From NCBI RefSeq assembly GCF_017352115.1, contig NZ_CP071448.1, positions 1,759,001-1,823,000 of the forward strand: DNA of 64,000 nucleotides, written 5' to 3'. The notes under the pieces were generated by a model, which was not told the DNA's origin, ran no database searches, and saw nothing but the letters and a program-made list of their open reading frames with translations. The stretch comes from Flavobacterium endoglycinae. GTDB taxonomy: Bacteria > Bacteroidota > Bacteroidia > Flavobacteriales > Flavobacteriaceae. Position numbers and translations under genes: made by a program. Of the stretch, positions 36,516-44,473 are shown piece after piece (within the stretch, counting starts at the first letter, position 1; every line of letters starts with the position of its first letter).

Positions 36516-36700
36516 CGTCCTTTCATGTAGCGTTGCATGGCATTATCCTGACGGCGTGTTGATGTTTCGCTAGACTTTTCCTTTTTCAAAGATACAATTT
36601 AAACACCTTTTAAACAAGCTTTAAAAGCTCCAAAAAAAATGTAAAATTAGGGTCCTTTTTTATGCTTAAAATTTGGCTAACTCGTTACATTTCACTATCT
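36516..36700. other. gene-free stretch at the prophage edge
   Basis: No convincing ORF on either strand. Short TTTAAAC/TTTTAAAC direct repeats occur at 36598-36620. Nothing else is recognisable. Confidence 0.4.
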
Positions 36701-37096
36701 TTAGAGTGTGTTAGAATTGTCCTTTTCATCTGGGTAACGTCTGTCACACCAACCCGGTTTATCAAAATCAGGCTGGTCTTTTCCTAATGGCTGAGGCTTT
36801 TTCGCATACGCCTGAATCACCTGCTGAGGCTTTCCATACATTACAGTACGCCTGTAGTTCTCTTTCGCATTTGGTTTTAACGCCACACCGTTTGTGATAA
36901 ATTCATACTCTAAACGCAGGTGATCTAAAACTTTTGTAAAGTTTACAAAAACACTGTAGTCCTTACTTAACGAATCGTGCAGAATACTTCCATGCAGCAA
37001 TAATCTTGTGAGGCCTCTGTAGCCGATTGATGTCGGACGCAGGTTTGACGAAAACAGTAAATGATAATCGATTTCTAATTCTTCCTGGGGTGTCAT
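36701..37096 (-). CDS. hypothetical prophage protein
   Basis: 131 residues with no family I recognise. It is mostly helical in appearance, with a positively charged middle (NAKENYRRTVMYGKPQQVIQAYAKKPQP) and an acidic end. It is the outermost gene of the leftward late region. A -7-like TAATTTTG lies upstream at 37126-37119 on the minus strand. No signal peptide or membrane span is visible. Confidence 0.6.
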   Translation of the reverse strand: MTPQEELEIDYHLLFSSNLRPTSIGYRGLTRLLLHGSILHDSLSKDYSVFVNFTKVLDHLRLEYEFITNGVALKPNAKENYRRTVMYGKPQQVIQAYAKKPQPLGKDQPDFDKPGWCDRRYPDEKDNSNTL

Positions 37097-37167
37097 GATC
37101 TAATAATATTTAACCATGCAAAATTAATTAGGTCCTGCAGTATCTGATTGTCTCAAATTGTATCAAA

Positions 37168-37806
37168 TTACCCCACGTTTAAGTTAAATTTTACTGATTC
37201 ACCTGCAAGCAGCTGCTTTGTGAGGTCTAAATTGTTCTCATAAATATGAACATTCGCCAGAAAAAGAGTGATGCTTTTTAATTTGAGGTCGATTTTCTTG
37301 CTTATAAGATACAAATGATAGATATCTGAAGGCAAACCTAGATTAGCGTCAGAACTGCGCTGATATGCGCTTAAAATCAGTTTGTCGTTTTCTTTCTGGA
37401 ATTGTATGAGACTTAAACACGGCTGCTGGTTGCTTTCAGTATCATTTGCGCCTAAATACAATACATAATTCTTTGACGGCCGTTTCTCCTGGTTGATCTT
37501 ATCAATTAGTTTCGGCAGTTTTTCAAGATACGTCGGGTAGCTGTTAACCAGTATGGGTCCGCAGTAGTCCCACCAGCTTACACCGATCTCGCGGTACTTT
37601 TCCGTTGATCTTTCACCGGCCATGAAAAGCGATAATTCATCTTTTAATTTTTTCTTTGCAACCGCGTGGCCTTCGAAGAGTTCCAGCAGATCAATCGGCT
37701 TTAATTCTAAAACCTGGTTTTTCAGGTCGGTTATTTTTCCTTTTTTGTTATCCTGGTGTTTTCCTTTGGTGATAATTTTATTTAGTATCTGGTGATATTT
37801 GTTCAT
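37168..37806 (-). CDS. thymidylate synthase / dCMP hydroxymethylase-family protein
   Basis: 212 residues from ATG 37806. The C-terminal half aligns by eye with thymidylate synthases: QQPCLSLIQF (nucleophilic Cys), AYQRSSDANLGLPSDIYHLYLI (the QRSxDxxLGxPxN block) and ANVHIYENN. In the block, Asn of TS is replaced by Asp (PSDI), the change also found in phage dCMP hydroxymethylases. His after the catalytic PC is Leu. The N-terminal half is divergent. A role in making a modified nucleotide for phage DNA is inference. Confidence 0.7.
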   Translation of the reverse strand: MNKYHQILNKIITKGKHQDNKKGKITDLKNQVLELKPIDLLELFEGHAVAKKKLKDELSLFMAGERSTEKYREIGVSWWDYCGPILVNSYPTYLEKLPKLIDKINQEKRPSKNYVLYLGANDTESNQQPCLSLIQFQKENDKLILSAYQRSSDANLGLPSDIYHLYLISKKIDLKLKSITLFLANVHIYENNLDLTKQLLAGESVKFNLNVG

Positions 37807-37819
37807 TTTTTTAATTCTG

Positions 37820-37849
37820 TTGTTTTTTGATTGATGATTGTTATATTTG
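37820..37849 (+). promoter_or_regulatory. promoter of a candidate pseudoknotted ncRNA
   Basis: TTG at 37820-37822, 19 bases, then TATATTTG at 37842-37849, a full consensus match, directed away from the flanking leftward genes. The start is expected near 37855, the 5' end of the closing stem. Confidence 0.65.
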
Positions 37850-37852
37850 CAG

Positions 37853-37976
37853 TTCCTACGATAATTAAACATGACGAAAAGCCACGTGTCAGAAGACTTT
37901 TACAGTCCTCCAACGCCGTGGCTTTGTCGCTATATATAATTACCGTAGGAAGTATTATTTATGTTGGAGGACTTCT
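37853..37976 (+). ncRNA. candidate structured, pseudoknotted ncRNA
   Basis: TTCCTACG (37853-37860) pairs with CGTAGGAA (37944-37951) and continues inward as TAATT/AATTA, GAC/GTC and AAAGCCACG/CGTGGCTTT (37878-37886 with 37917-37925). The 30-nt apical loop contains AGTCCTCCAAC (37904-37914), perfectly complementary to GTTGGAGGACT (37963-37973) beyond the stem, an 11-bp pseudoknot. A consensus promoter precedes it; no terminator is seen. The 3' end approaches the tail-fibre gene in antisense. Confidence 0.6.
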
Positions 37977-37998
37977 TTCAAATCCTGTCCCCCTTGGA

Positions 37999-39948
37999 TT
38001 AAATTATAAAGTTCTGCGCACCGTTAGACCTTATATTGATCTTATCATACTGCGCAGCCAGCACCTGGGTGTTAGATGCATTGATAAGTTCTGCACCGCT
38101 TCCCCTAACTGTTACCGTATTTGCCGAAACATCGGTTTTTACAACTCTTACCTCATAGCCCGGTGATGCAGCTGCTGCCGGAAGTGTAATTGTTAACGAA
38201 CCGCCCGAGGCATTACAGAAAATTACCAGACAGTTATTGTTTGGAAAATCATTCATTAAAATCTGATAATCCGCTGTCTTTGTCAGATAATTATCTTTTT
38301 TCTCCAATAAGTTTAAACCGTTCGTGTTGATCTTGTTATTGATTGAACCGTACGAGCCTTTCCCATTATTGTACGCTGCGCCCTGGAGTAAAACAGTGTA
38401 ATCGGCAAAGTTGTTATACTTCACTTTGATTAACTGTGCCGGCGCTGTCGTATCATAAATGTTGTATTCTCCGTTCAGAATAAGATAACCGTCTCTTGTT
38501 ATCGAATTATCGTCCGTTATCGCAGAAGGCAGTGCGATAGCTTCCTCAGATGCTAATGTCGTACAGTCTAATCTCAGCAGTGACTTTCTGTAAACATTTG
38601 TTATCAAAAGCTTATTGTTAAAAATTCCCATCCAGTGCGGAACTGCATAAGTACTTCCTGAAACTATACTTACAAAAGGAATGTTTGTGCGCTCCCTTCT
38701 CAAATTTCCCTGCAGATCATAAACCCTCATTGCCATAAGATCACCTGCAAGCAGAAATGGAATATAAACTTCGTCACAGTAAATTAAGAAAGGAGAAGTC
38801 GGAGCTGTCCAGTAAGCTGCGTTGAAAGGTATGTTAAATACATTTCTGTACTGGGTCAGGTTATCTGATATTTCAACAAACTTTGAAGTCTGGTACCAGT
38901 CTGCAGTAACCAGAACATAGAGTTTATCTTTATATCCTAAGATATCCGTTGTCTGTCCGCCGTATGTTGCATCATTTGGAAGCGATAACGTTCTTATGTC
39001 TGTGAAATCATACGGGTTAATCTTAGCAATGTTGGTTGTTGTGGTTCTGGTAGCACTGTAAAGAAATCCGTTATGAAAAATTAATCCGTGTATAGGCGCA
39101 GGGAAAACTGCATACTTGGAAGAATCGAATACTAAAACATTATTTCTGATTCTGCAGTTAATGAGGCTTACAATAAATGCCGTTAAACTGTTGTCATAAG
39201 AATAATTCCCGACAACAAAAATATCATTGCCGTTTCGGACTATTTCATTAGTATTTGTGATCGCAGTTCCAACAAACGGCTGCAGATCAATTTCTCTGAA
39301 TGTGTCAGTTTTATAAAGCAGTTTTGTACTGTCAATAAGAGTTGCGATGTAGAAATCTTCTGCTATCGGCGTAACTTCTAAAAGTGCAACCCGTGCCGCC
39401 AGAACTTTTCCCATTTCAGCAGTAAGCGCCTTAGTAGTTCCGCCCGTTGTCAGATCATTGACAAGAAAGGCGTCAAGACCTTCCTGTATTTCCTTAATCT
39501 TGTCAACGATCTCCTGGAGCGTATCAAGATCAATATCGTCAGTGCCGATTGCAAGGTTAATTGCGTCCAGCTGTATCTGGATTATTTTTCCCTGTTCTGC
39601 AGTCAGCGGATTGGAACCGCCTGTTATCAGATCATCGACCATATTCAGATAATCTGAAACAATTTTCCCGAATCCATCAAGCGGAGCGTAACCGCCCGGT
39701 GCGCCTTTGTTGATTTTATCCTCTTTTAAATTGAATAATCCGGCATGTGCATTCGTGTCGGTTTTATGAGCATCAAACTGGCTCTTTTCTGCCTTTGCAT
39801 TCAGAACCGTAGTAAGATTAGAAATTGAACTCTGCGGGATTGCTTCATCCTTATGCCAGAATGAATCCCAGGTTGCCCAGAATTGCGATTGTGTTGGTTT
39901 TAAACCGGTTTTAAACCAGTTTTTAATTGTATTTAAGTTTGTTGCCAT
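37999..39948 (-). CDS. tail fibre protein
   Basis: About 649 residues from ATG 39948. The N-terminus (NWFKTGLKPTQSQFWATWDSFWHKDE) and following region (LNAKAEKSQFDAHKTDTNAHAGLFNLKEDKINKGAPGGYAPLD) look like phage fibre attachment and trimeric shaft sequence. The middle of the protein reads like a beta-propeller. The C-terminal 60 residues form a beta-rich tip (SLTITLPAAAASPGYEVRVVK). It probably makes contact with the host surface. It overlaps the upstream collar-like gene. Confidence 0.75.
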   Translation of the reverse strand: MATNLNTIKNWFKTGLKPTQSQFWATWDSFWHKDEAIPQSSISNLTTVLNAKAEKSQFDAHKTDTNAHAGLFNLKEDKINKGAPGGYAPLDGFGKIVSDYLNMVDDLITGGSNPLTAEQGKIIQIQLDAINLAIGTDDIDLDTLQEIVDKIKEIQEGLDAFLVNDLTTGGTTKALTAEMGKVLAARVALLEVTPIAEDFYIATLIDSTKLLYKTDTFREIDLQPFVGTAITNTNEIVRNGNDIFVVGNYSYDNSLTAFIVSLINCRIRNNVLVFDSSKYAVFPAPIHGLIFHNGFLYSATRTTTTNIAKINPYDFTDIRTLSLPNDATYGGQTTDILGYKDKLYVLVTADWYQTSKFVEISDNLTQYRNVFNIPFNAAYWTAPTSPFLIYCDEVYIPFLLAGDLMAMRVYDLQGNLRRERTNIPFVSIVSGSTYAVPHWMGIFNNKLLITNVYRKSLLRLDCTTLASEEAIALPSAITDDNSITRDGYLILNGEYNIYDTTAPAQLIKVKYNNFADYTVLLQGAAYNNGKGSYGSINNKINTNGLNLLEKKDNYLTKTADYQILMNDFPNNNCLVIFCNASGGSLTITLPAAAASPGYEVRVVKTDVSANTVTVRGSGAELINASNTQVLAAQYDKINIRSNGAQNFII

Positions 39949-39949
39949 G

Positions 39950-40741
39950 TTATCCGATATATTCAATAAAGTAAACTACTCGATATGGGTTCAAAATTGA
40001 AAATGACTGACCGCCCCCAAACGGCTTGATAAGCTCTCCAGGATTAAAATTTGCTGTTCCGGTATCACCAACTGTAAGTCCCGTTGTTCCTCCAAAACCG
40101 GTGCCTTTCTTCAAGAATGTTCCGTTTATTGGTGATATCACCGGAAGTTCAGATTCAGAAAGCGTTTTGGTTTTACTTCCAGACGCAAAGCCTAATGTGT
40201 CAAATTCTGGCTGCGAAGCATCAAGACCAACAGGCATTTTTCCACGCCAGTTTACTACTTCCTGCCAGCCTTCCGGGATTTCATTTGCAGGTTTGTTCCA
40301 TAACACCATACCGCCGCCGGCTTGAAATACTGCAGCTTTTTTTTCTAAAATTGCCATTCTGGCCATAAGTACTGCAATAGGGTCAAGTCTTTTAAAATCT
40401 GACCACAGCCATGAAGTATCTGCAGTTCCTATCGATGCGTAACGAACCGTATAAATTTCTTTAACTGTTCCATTTTTGAAAGGTTTCGATACTGGTTCCT
40501 CATAAATAATAACTGTGGAATCAGCATCGAATGCAGCTTCACGAAATTCTATTGGTACGCCGTCAATAATAACAGTACCGTCTTTAATTGTGGTCCCTAC
40601 AATCTCACATCCTGTAACAATTGTCAGATCACCGGCAAGATTTCCAAAAGAGGTGAAGATTTGAAATGTTGTCTGCAGTTCCTGCAGTCTGTCAGCTGTC
40701 AGCGGATATCCTTCTGTTTGTACAAATTTTGAGTTATTCAT
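39950..40741 (-). CDS. tail-collar-like fibre/structural protein
   Basis: 263 residues. The C-terminal half, with PEGWQEVVNWRGKMPVGLDAS, GSKTKTLSESELP and ILNPYRVVYFIEYIG, matches the tail-collar/receptor-binding tip pattern of phage fibres. The N-terminal half (FQIFTSFGNLAGDLTIVTGCEI) may be the baseplate-attachment part. It precedes the long fibre gene in the same operon. I expect a short fibre or collar subunit. Confidence 0.7.
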   Translation of the reverse strand: MNNSKFVQTEGYPLTADRLQELQTTFQIFTSFGNLAGDLTIVTGCEIVGTTIKDGTVIIDGVPIEFREAAFDADSTVIIYEEPVSKPFKNGTVKEIYTVRYASIGTADTSWLWSDFKRLDPIAVLMARMAILEKKAAVFQAGGGMVLWNKPANEIPEGWQEVVNWRGKMPVGLDASQPEFDTLGFASGSKTKTLSESELPVISPINGTFLKKGTGFGGTTGLTVGDTGTANFNPGELIKPFGGGQSFSILNPYRVVYFIEYIG

Positions 40742-40742
40742 T

Positions 40743-41228
40743 TTATGGAATTATTAGTATGGTGTAATTCTTTCCACCTGTTTTATAAAAATCAATGTGA
40801 GCTTTAAGCCCGTTAATCTGAGTGTCGAATACTTCTTGAGGCACCCACACGATAAAATCAAAGCCGCTGTCAGAGGTTTCTGCGTCAGTGTACAGCCATA
40901 TTACTTCGTCTTCGGTTTCTGTGTGGAGCCATACTTCCTGATTTTCTGCCTCAGTGAAAATATAGAATGGTTCATTCTCCAAACCGTTACCGATATAAAT
41001 TCGCCGCTGCTGCGGGTCGAACTTATCATTTAAAGAACCTCTCAGTGAACAGACCTGCCCGGTATGTTCTACCTTGTAAATATTCTCAACACGCCAGTTA
41101 TACCAGAGATAGTATAAAAAATCAACCGGCTTTATTAAAGCCTGCAGATAAGAGACTAAAGCTTCTTTTCTTAAGAAGGTCGGCAGATATAGAACTACGA
41201 GTTTATTATAATCTATTTTGAACCACAT
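40743..41228 (-). CDS. hypothetical baseplate-region protein
   Basis: 161 residues, no recognised family. Aromatic-rich segments (VDFLYYLWYNWRVENIY, FDFIVWVPQEVFD) and the absence of signal or membrane features suggest a small structural protein. It lies between baseplate J and the fibre genes, where phages place the baseplate-fibre adaptor. That role is position-based only. Confidence 0.6.
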   Translation of the reverse strand: MWFKIDYNKLVVLYLPTFLRKEALVSYLQALIKPVDFLYYLWYNWRVENIYKVEHTGQVCSLRGSLNDKFDPQQRRIYIGNGLENEPFYIFTEAENQEVWLHTETEDEVIWLYTDAETSDSGFDFIVWVPQEVFDTQINGLKAHIDFYKTGGKNYTILIIP

Positions 41229-41231
41229 AAG

Positions 41232-42092
41232 CTATACATAAGTAATGTTGTCAAATCCCTGAACTTCAAAATACCCGCTCACCGGAATAGTTTTAATATT
41301 AATTGGCTGCGGGGGTCCATAACCTCCCGCATCTGCATCAATCCAAGAACTCTGGGCACTTAAGATTGTCGGAATTTTTACACCGGGAACCTTCTGCAGT
41401 TTATCGGTCAGGTGCGCTAGTGCCAATTGTCCATCGAATGGAAGTTCTTTCATATACTGCTGGATTGCATCGTTAACAGGATAGTTACCGTTTAATATAC
41501 TCATACCGTTTGCGTCCAATACCAGCGGGTCACATTCAATCTGAATAACCAGATACAGACGGTCGGGAAGAAAGTTGATTACATCAACATCGACACCGCC
41601 CCATTTGAATTCTTCAACATATTCCAGAAATGAAACCAGAGCTTCTGCAGGTATTGGAGCAAGGGCGTTATTAATCTCCCCGGCGATTTTGATAACAAGC
41701 CTTCCCGGAGGCTGGGTAACAGCAGCGTATTTTACAATCTTCGAAGCTTCGATCTGTTCTTCTGTGGCAGCTCCATTATCGAAATAATCTTTATCCGGTA
41801 CCAGGGAAAACCCATATTGAAACTGCAGTGCCATGTATCTGTACCAGCTTGGCCTTCCTGATTTCTGATTGGTTAGTTTATCGTCAATTTCCGCTTTATG
41901 TTTATCAAAAAGTGTTTCAAGTGTAAAAACACAAAAAGCGATGATATCAAATAATATACTTTCAAGAGCGGTATTCGAAAAGGTTTCTTCGAAGGCTGCG
42001 CCGATCTGAAAACCGTATAACAGACTTAAAACCCCATTATTCATAAATGAGGCTGTAATTTCTTGTTTTATTTCTGCAGTTGTTCTTGCCAT
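41232..42092 (-). CDS. baseplate J-like protein
   Basis: 286 residues. Helical N-terminus (FSNTALESILFDIIAFCVFTLETLFDKHKAEID), then VKYAAVTQPPGRLVIKIAG and an ending DNITYV. The layout and location between the gp25-like protein and the fibres fit the wedge protein J/gp47 of contractile tails. Sequence similarity is weak, so the call rests on both pattern and place. Confidence 0.65.
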   Translation of the reverse strand: MARTTAEIKQEITASFMNNGVLSLLYGFQIGAAFEETFSNTALESILFDIIAFCVFTLETLFDKHKAEIDDKLTNQKSGRPSWYRYMALQFQYGFSLVPDKDYFDNGAATEEQIEASKIVKYAAVTQPPGRLVIKIAGEINNALAPIPAEALVSFLEYVEEFKWGGVDVDVINFLPDRLYLVIQIECDPLVLDANGMSILNGNYPVNDAIQQYMKELPFDGQLALAHLTDKLQKVPGVKIPTILSAQSSWIDADAGGYGPPQPINIKTIPVSGYFEVQGFDNITYV

Positions 42093-42373
42093 TATCGTAC
42101 AATAAATGTGTTTTCTATGCTCATTGCACCTATACCGTCATCAGGTGTTATGATTGATGTGTCTAAATCGCTCAGCGCTGTAGCCGGCTCAATTTTGTTT
42201 CTCTGGTAATAATTGGAAATTGGTGCGTTATCAATTAGTACATTGTAATTCTCGCCGATCACCGGCTCATCTGTAATACTGATATTTGGATCAATATTAA
42301 GTATGTTTTCAAGCGATCCGCCCTGTAAGGCGATATCAAGAAAACTTTGCCCTTCTAACGCAGCTTTTTCCAT
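42092..42373 (-). CDS. small LysM-like tail protein
   Basis: 93 residues from ATG 42373. EGQSFLDIALQGGSLENILNI followed by ISITDEPVIGENYNV follows the LysM pattern (Gly-x-Ser/Thr...Asp-Ile-Ala...Asn...Gly). Small LysM proteins such as P2 X-type tail proteins sit at the tail hub. The start overlaps the preceding spanin-like gene by 19 bases. An alternative longer start (42442) would lie deep inside that gene and is unlikely. Confidence 0.55.
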   Translation of the reverse strand: MEKAALEGQSFLDIALQGGSLENILNIDPNISITDEPVIGENYNVLIDNAPISNYYQRNKIEPATALSDLDTSIITPDDGIGAMSIENTFIVR

Positions 42374-42816
42374 TTTGCAGCAATTATAATTATCAGCCAC
42401 ACTAAAAGAAGAAAACAGAACAGTTTCCCAGTGCCTATCCAAAAACGCTGCAAAAAGCTGAGTTCTACGGTTTTTTGTGTATTGTTTACTTTCAGAGCTT
42501 CTGACAGCCTGTTAATCTCCCTGTCTTTACTGATTACTATTTTTTCGATACTGTCGCAGCTGGCCGTAATAATATAGCCGTTGCCATTAGGTTGTGCTTT
42601 TACTTTTGTCCTTCCCTGGAAAGAACTCTGCGGTTTAATCTGATCGCAGGGAAGTTCAATCTGGATTTTTTCACCAGGTATTTTAAGGGTATCGATTTTA
42701 ACACGCTCAACATAACTTATACTGTCTTTGCGCTTTTCGTGAGACTGTTCGACCGTCTTTACGGTTTTGCATCCTATAAAAAGGATGACCAATAGAATGA
42801 TGCTAATTTTGTTCAT
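42355..42816 (-). CDS. candidate unimolecular spanin lipoprotein
   Basis: 153 residues from ATG 42816. A signal peptide ends in the lipobox LFIGC (Cys 16), placing the N-terminus in the outer membrane. After a periplasmic region comes a strong C-terminal membrane span (LFCFLLLVWLIIIIAAKW). A lipoprotein anchor at one end and an inner-membrane helix at the other is the layout of u-spanins, which fuse the two membranes at lysis. It follows the endolysin and a membrane/coiled-coil gene. Confidence 0.65.
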   Translation of the reverse strand: MNKISIILLVILFIGCKTVKTVEQSHEKRKDSISYVERVKIDTLKIPGEKIQIELPCDQIKPQSSFQGRTKVKAQPNGNGYIITASCDSIEKIVISKDREINRLSEALKVNNTQKTVELSFLQRFWIGTGKLFCFLLLVWLIIIIAAKWKKLR

Positions 42817-43117
42817 TGTTGATTTCTTTATTAATTTCATCAGCGAGGTCTGGGTCGAATTTCTGCAGTGCTTTTGTGAATTTTGCCACTGCAACATGCA
42901 GTCGCCTATTCTCATTTCTCATTTTCACAATGTCCTCACGTAATTCTTTTATTTCGGCCTGCAGATCAGTTGCTGTTTTCTGCCAGATTTCGATTGCCTT
43001 TTGAACTGAGTCCAGTTCGCTTAATTCATTTTCGATTTTGTTTTTCCTATATCCAACGATATAAGCGATTACTGCAGAAGCAACTGCAATAATCACCTGT
43101 CCTGCTATTTCTCCCAT
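42803..43117 (-). CDS. membrane-anchored coiled-coil protein of the lysis cluster
   Basis: 104 residues. One N-terminal membrane span (AGQVIIAVASAVIAYIVGY) is followed by a long coiled coil (about residues 28-80, IKELREDIVKMRNENRRLH) and an acidic tail. Located between endolysin and spanin genes, it could be a holin-like or inner-membrane spanin component. Sequence alone does not decide. Confidence 0.6.
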   Translation of the reverse strand: MGEIAGQVIIAVASAVIAYIVGYRKNKIENELSELDSVQKAIEIWQKTATDLQAEIKELREDIVKMRNENRRLHVAVAKFTKALQKFDPDLADEINKEINNEQN

Positions 43118-43137
43118 TTGTTTAGTTATTAGCAGCG

Positions 43138-43467
43138 TTATTTCATTTCAAAGTGGTTGGCGTCCCATCCCCAGTCATAACCCGCTACGTTATCCGGGTG
43201 CAGAGATTTCCACTTAACAGCCAAAGGCTTATAAGGCTCTCTGGAAGTTTGGTAAACTCCTTTTATAAAGAGGTTCAAATCACCTGCAAGCCTGTCCTGA
43301 TGCTTGCTTCTTACGGCCTTTGTCAATCCTTTTTTGATATTGATTGCGTGCTGTTCATCTGTTCTGAACAGTTCACCTGCAGTTACCTCATAGCCGTTTT
43401 CATTAGCCCAGATTATTAGTAATGCGAAATTCTTTAGGAACGTAACTTGTTTATCTTTTAAACTCAT
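43138..43467 (-). CDS. M15-family peptidoglycan endopeptidase (endolysin)
   Basis: 109 residues. The zinc-ligand pattern of M15 D-Ala-D-Ala/L-Ala-D-Glu peptidases is seen as SKHQDRLAGDLNLF and, near the end, WDANHFEMK. The N-terminal helix and ELFRTDEQ (the FRT..EQ motif) also fit. No signal peptide, so release needs a holin-like partner, a candidate for which follows. It cuts the peptide cross-links of the cell wall. Confidence 0.88.
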   Translation of the reverse strand: MSLKDKQVTFLKNFALLIIWANENGYEVTAGELFRTDEQHAINIKKGLTKAVRSKHQDRLAGDLNLFIKGVYQTSREPYKPLAVKWKSLHPDNVAGYDWGWDANHFEMK

Positions 43468-43781
43468 TTTTGATTAATTTTAAATTCTGTACCGTCTGCA
43501 GAAACTATTACTTCTGCATTAATACCATCCGCTTTTAACTCTTTTTGAAGTTCTGTTTTAAACTTCTGATTATTATCTATTACAACACCACGCATATAGT
43601 TCTCAATCCCGAAACCAAGCGTTGGCGAGCCTTTCAAATCGCCTTTCTGGGCGATTGTAATCATGTGGCATCTTTGATAATCAATATTGCCAAGGACAAG
43701 GCCGCTTGTGATCTTTCCTGTGCTGTCTCTCACAACATCAATAATTAAATTGAAATCCTGGTCTACTTTTATCCCTGTCAT
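43464..43781 (-). CDS. baseplate wedge protein, gp25/GpW-like (Mu gp46 type)
   Basis: 105 residues. GIKVDQDFNLIID, SGLVLGNIDYQRC and GDLKGSPTLGFGIENYM follow the gp25/GPW lysozyme-like baseplate pattern. It is part of the wedge in contractile-tailed phages. The end overlaps the start of the endolysin gene by four bases. Confidence 0.7.
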   Translation of the reverse strand: MTGIKVDQDFNLIIDVVRDSTGKITSGLVLGNIDYQRCHMITIAQKGDLKGSPTLGFGIENYMRGVVIDNNQKFKTELQKELKADGINAEVIVSADGTEFKINQK

Positions 43782-44005
43782 ATAATAATTCCTTTAGTGG
43801 TTGTCTGACCAGTCTGAGCAGCAGCGGTTCCGGTAGTACTCACACTCTGTCCCTCTTGTACTTCTGCAGTTTTTACAAAGTCATAAATGACTGTAGATAA
43901 CCTATCTGCCAGTACTTCGATGGAGTTTTCCTGACTGTCATTTGTACTCATTTGCTGAAAAACAGTTTTAAGACTGTTTTTTAAAGTTTCTTTATTGAGT
44001 GCCAT
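43778..44005 (-). CDS. small hypothetical baseplate-region protein
   Basis: 75 residues: a helical first half and a Thr/Gln-rich, probably disordered tail (STTGTAAAQTGQTTTKG). It is coupled to both neighbours by overlapping start and stop codons, between the spike and the gp25-like gene. No known family. Confidence 0.6.
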   Translation of the reverse strand: MALNKETLKNSLKTVFQQMSTNDSQENSIEVLADRLSTVIYDFVKTAEVQEGQSVSTTGTAAAQTGQTTTKGIII

Positions 44006-44457
44006 TACTTGAATATTTTTTTGAAATCTTCTTCAACTGCAGTAAGTTTCTGAATTGTTGCCGGGCTTACGGTTCCGGCTCCTGCAGGTGTGTTGATAAT
44101 TGCGTTTTTAACTTCTGTAATAAAGCTGCTTAAGACATCAATAAAGGAAACTCCGCCGCATTTAATTCGCATGTTCTCAACTTCGGAGCACTTAAGTACT
44201 ACGGCCTCGGTTTTCAGACCGTCCATTATACCTACCACCACATGACTTTTGTCTTTTGGATAGATCGTAACCTGATCTTCAATTTCATCATCGATCGCAT
44301 TTAGCCTCACTCCTGTAAGGTCAGGCGAACCCTCTCTCTGTACCGTGCAGGTTGCTTCGGTGATATCTGTGGCAATTCCAGAAACAACCTGAATAAAACG
44401 CGAGGATTGAATCTGCTTTTTCATAACACGGCTGAATAATTCCTCAACGTCCGGCAT
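44005..44457 (-). CDS. baseplate spike-like protein (Mu gp45 / gpV type)
   Basis: 150 residues. ATDITEATCTVQREGSPDLTGVRLNAI, then KSHVVVGIMDG, suggest the OB-like domain of the baseplate puncturing spike, and the VVLKCSEVENMRIKCGG stretch a short beta repeat. The position directly after the hub protein agrees with Mu order (gp44, gp45, gp46). Confidence 0.65.
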   Translation of the reverse strand: MPDVEELFSRVMKKQIQSSRFIQVVSGIATDITEATCTVQREGSPDLTGVRLNAIDDEIEDQVTIYPKDKSHVVVGIMDGLKTEAVVLKCSEVENMRIKCGGVSFIDVLSSFITEVKNAIINTPAGAGTVSPATIQKLTAVEEDFKKIFK

Positions 44458-44473
44458 GTTTTATTATTTAAGG

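Noticed and set aside
37831..38166. Plus-strand ORF of 111 codons near the fibre gene
   Set aside because: It runs through the candidate ncRNA and antisense to the fibre gene end, and has no protein-like pattern.
42374..42442. Longer start of the LysM-like gene
   Set aside because: It would read out of frame through the membrane helix of the spanin-like gene. The LysM pattern starts right after the internal ATG at 42373.
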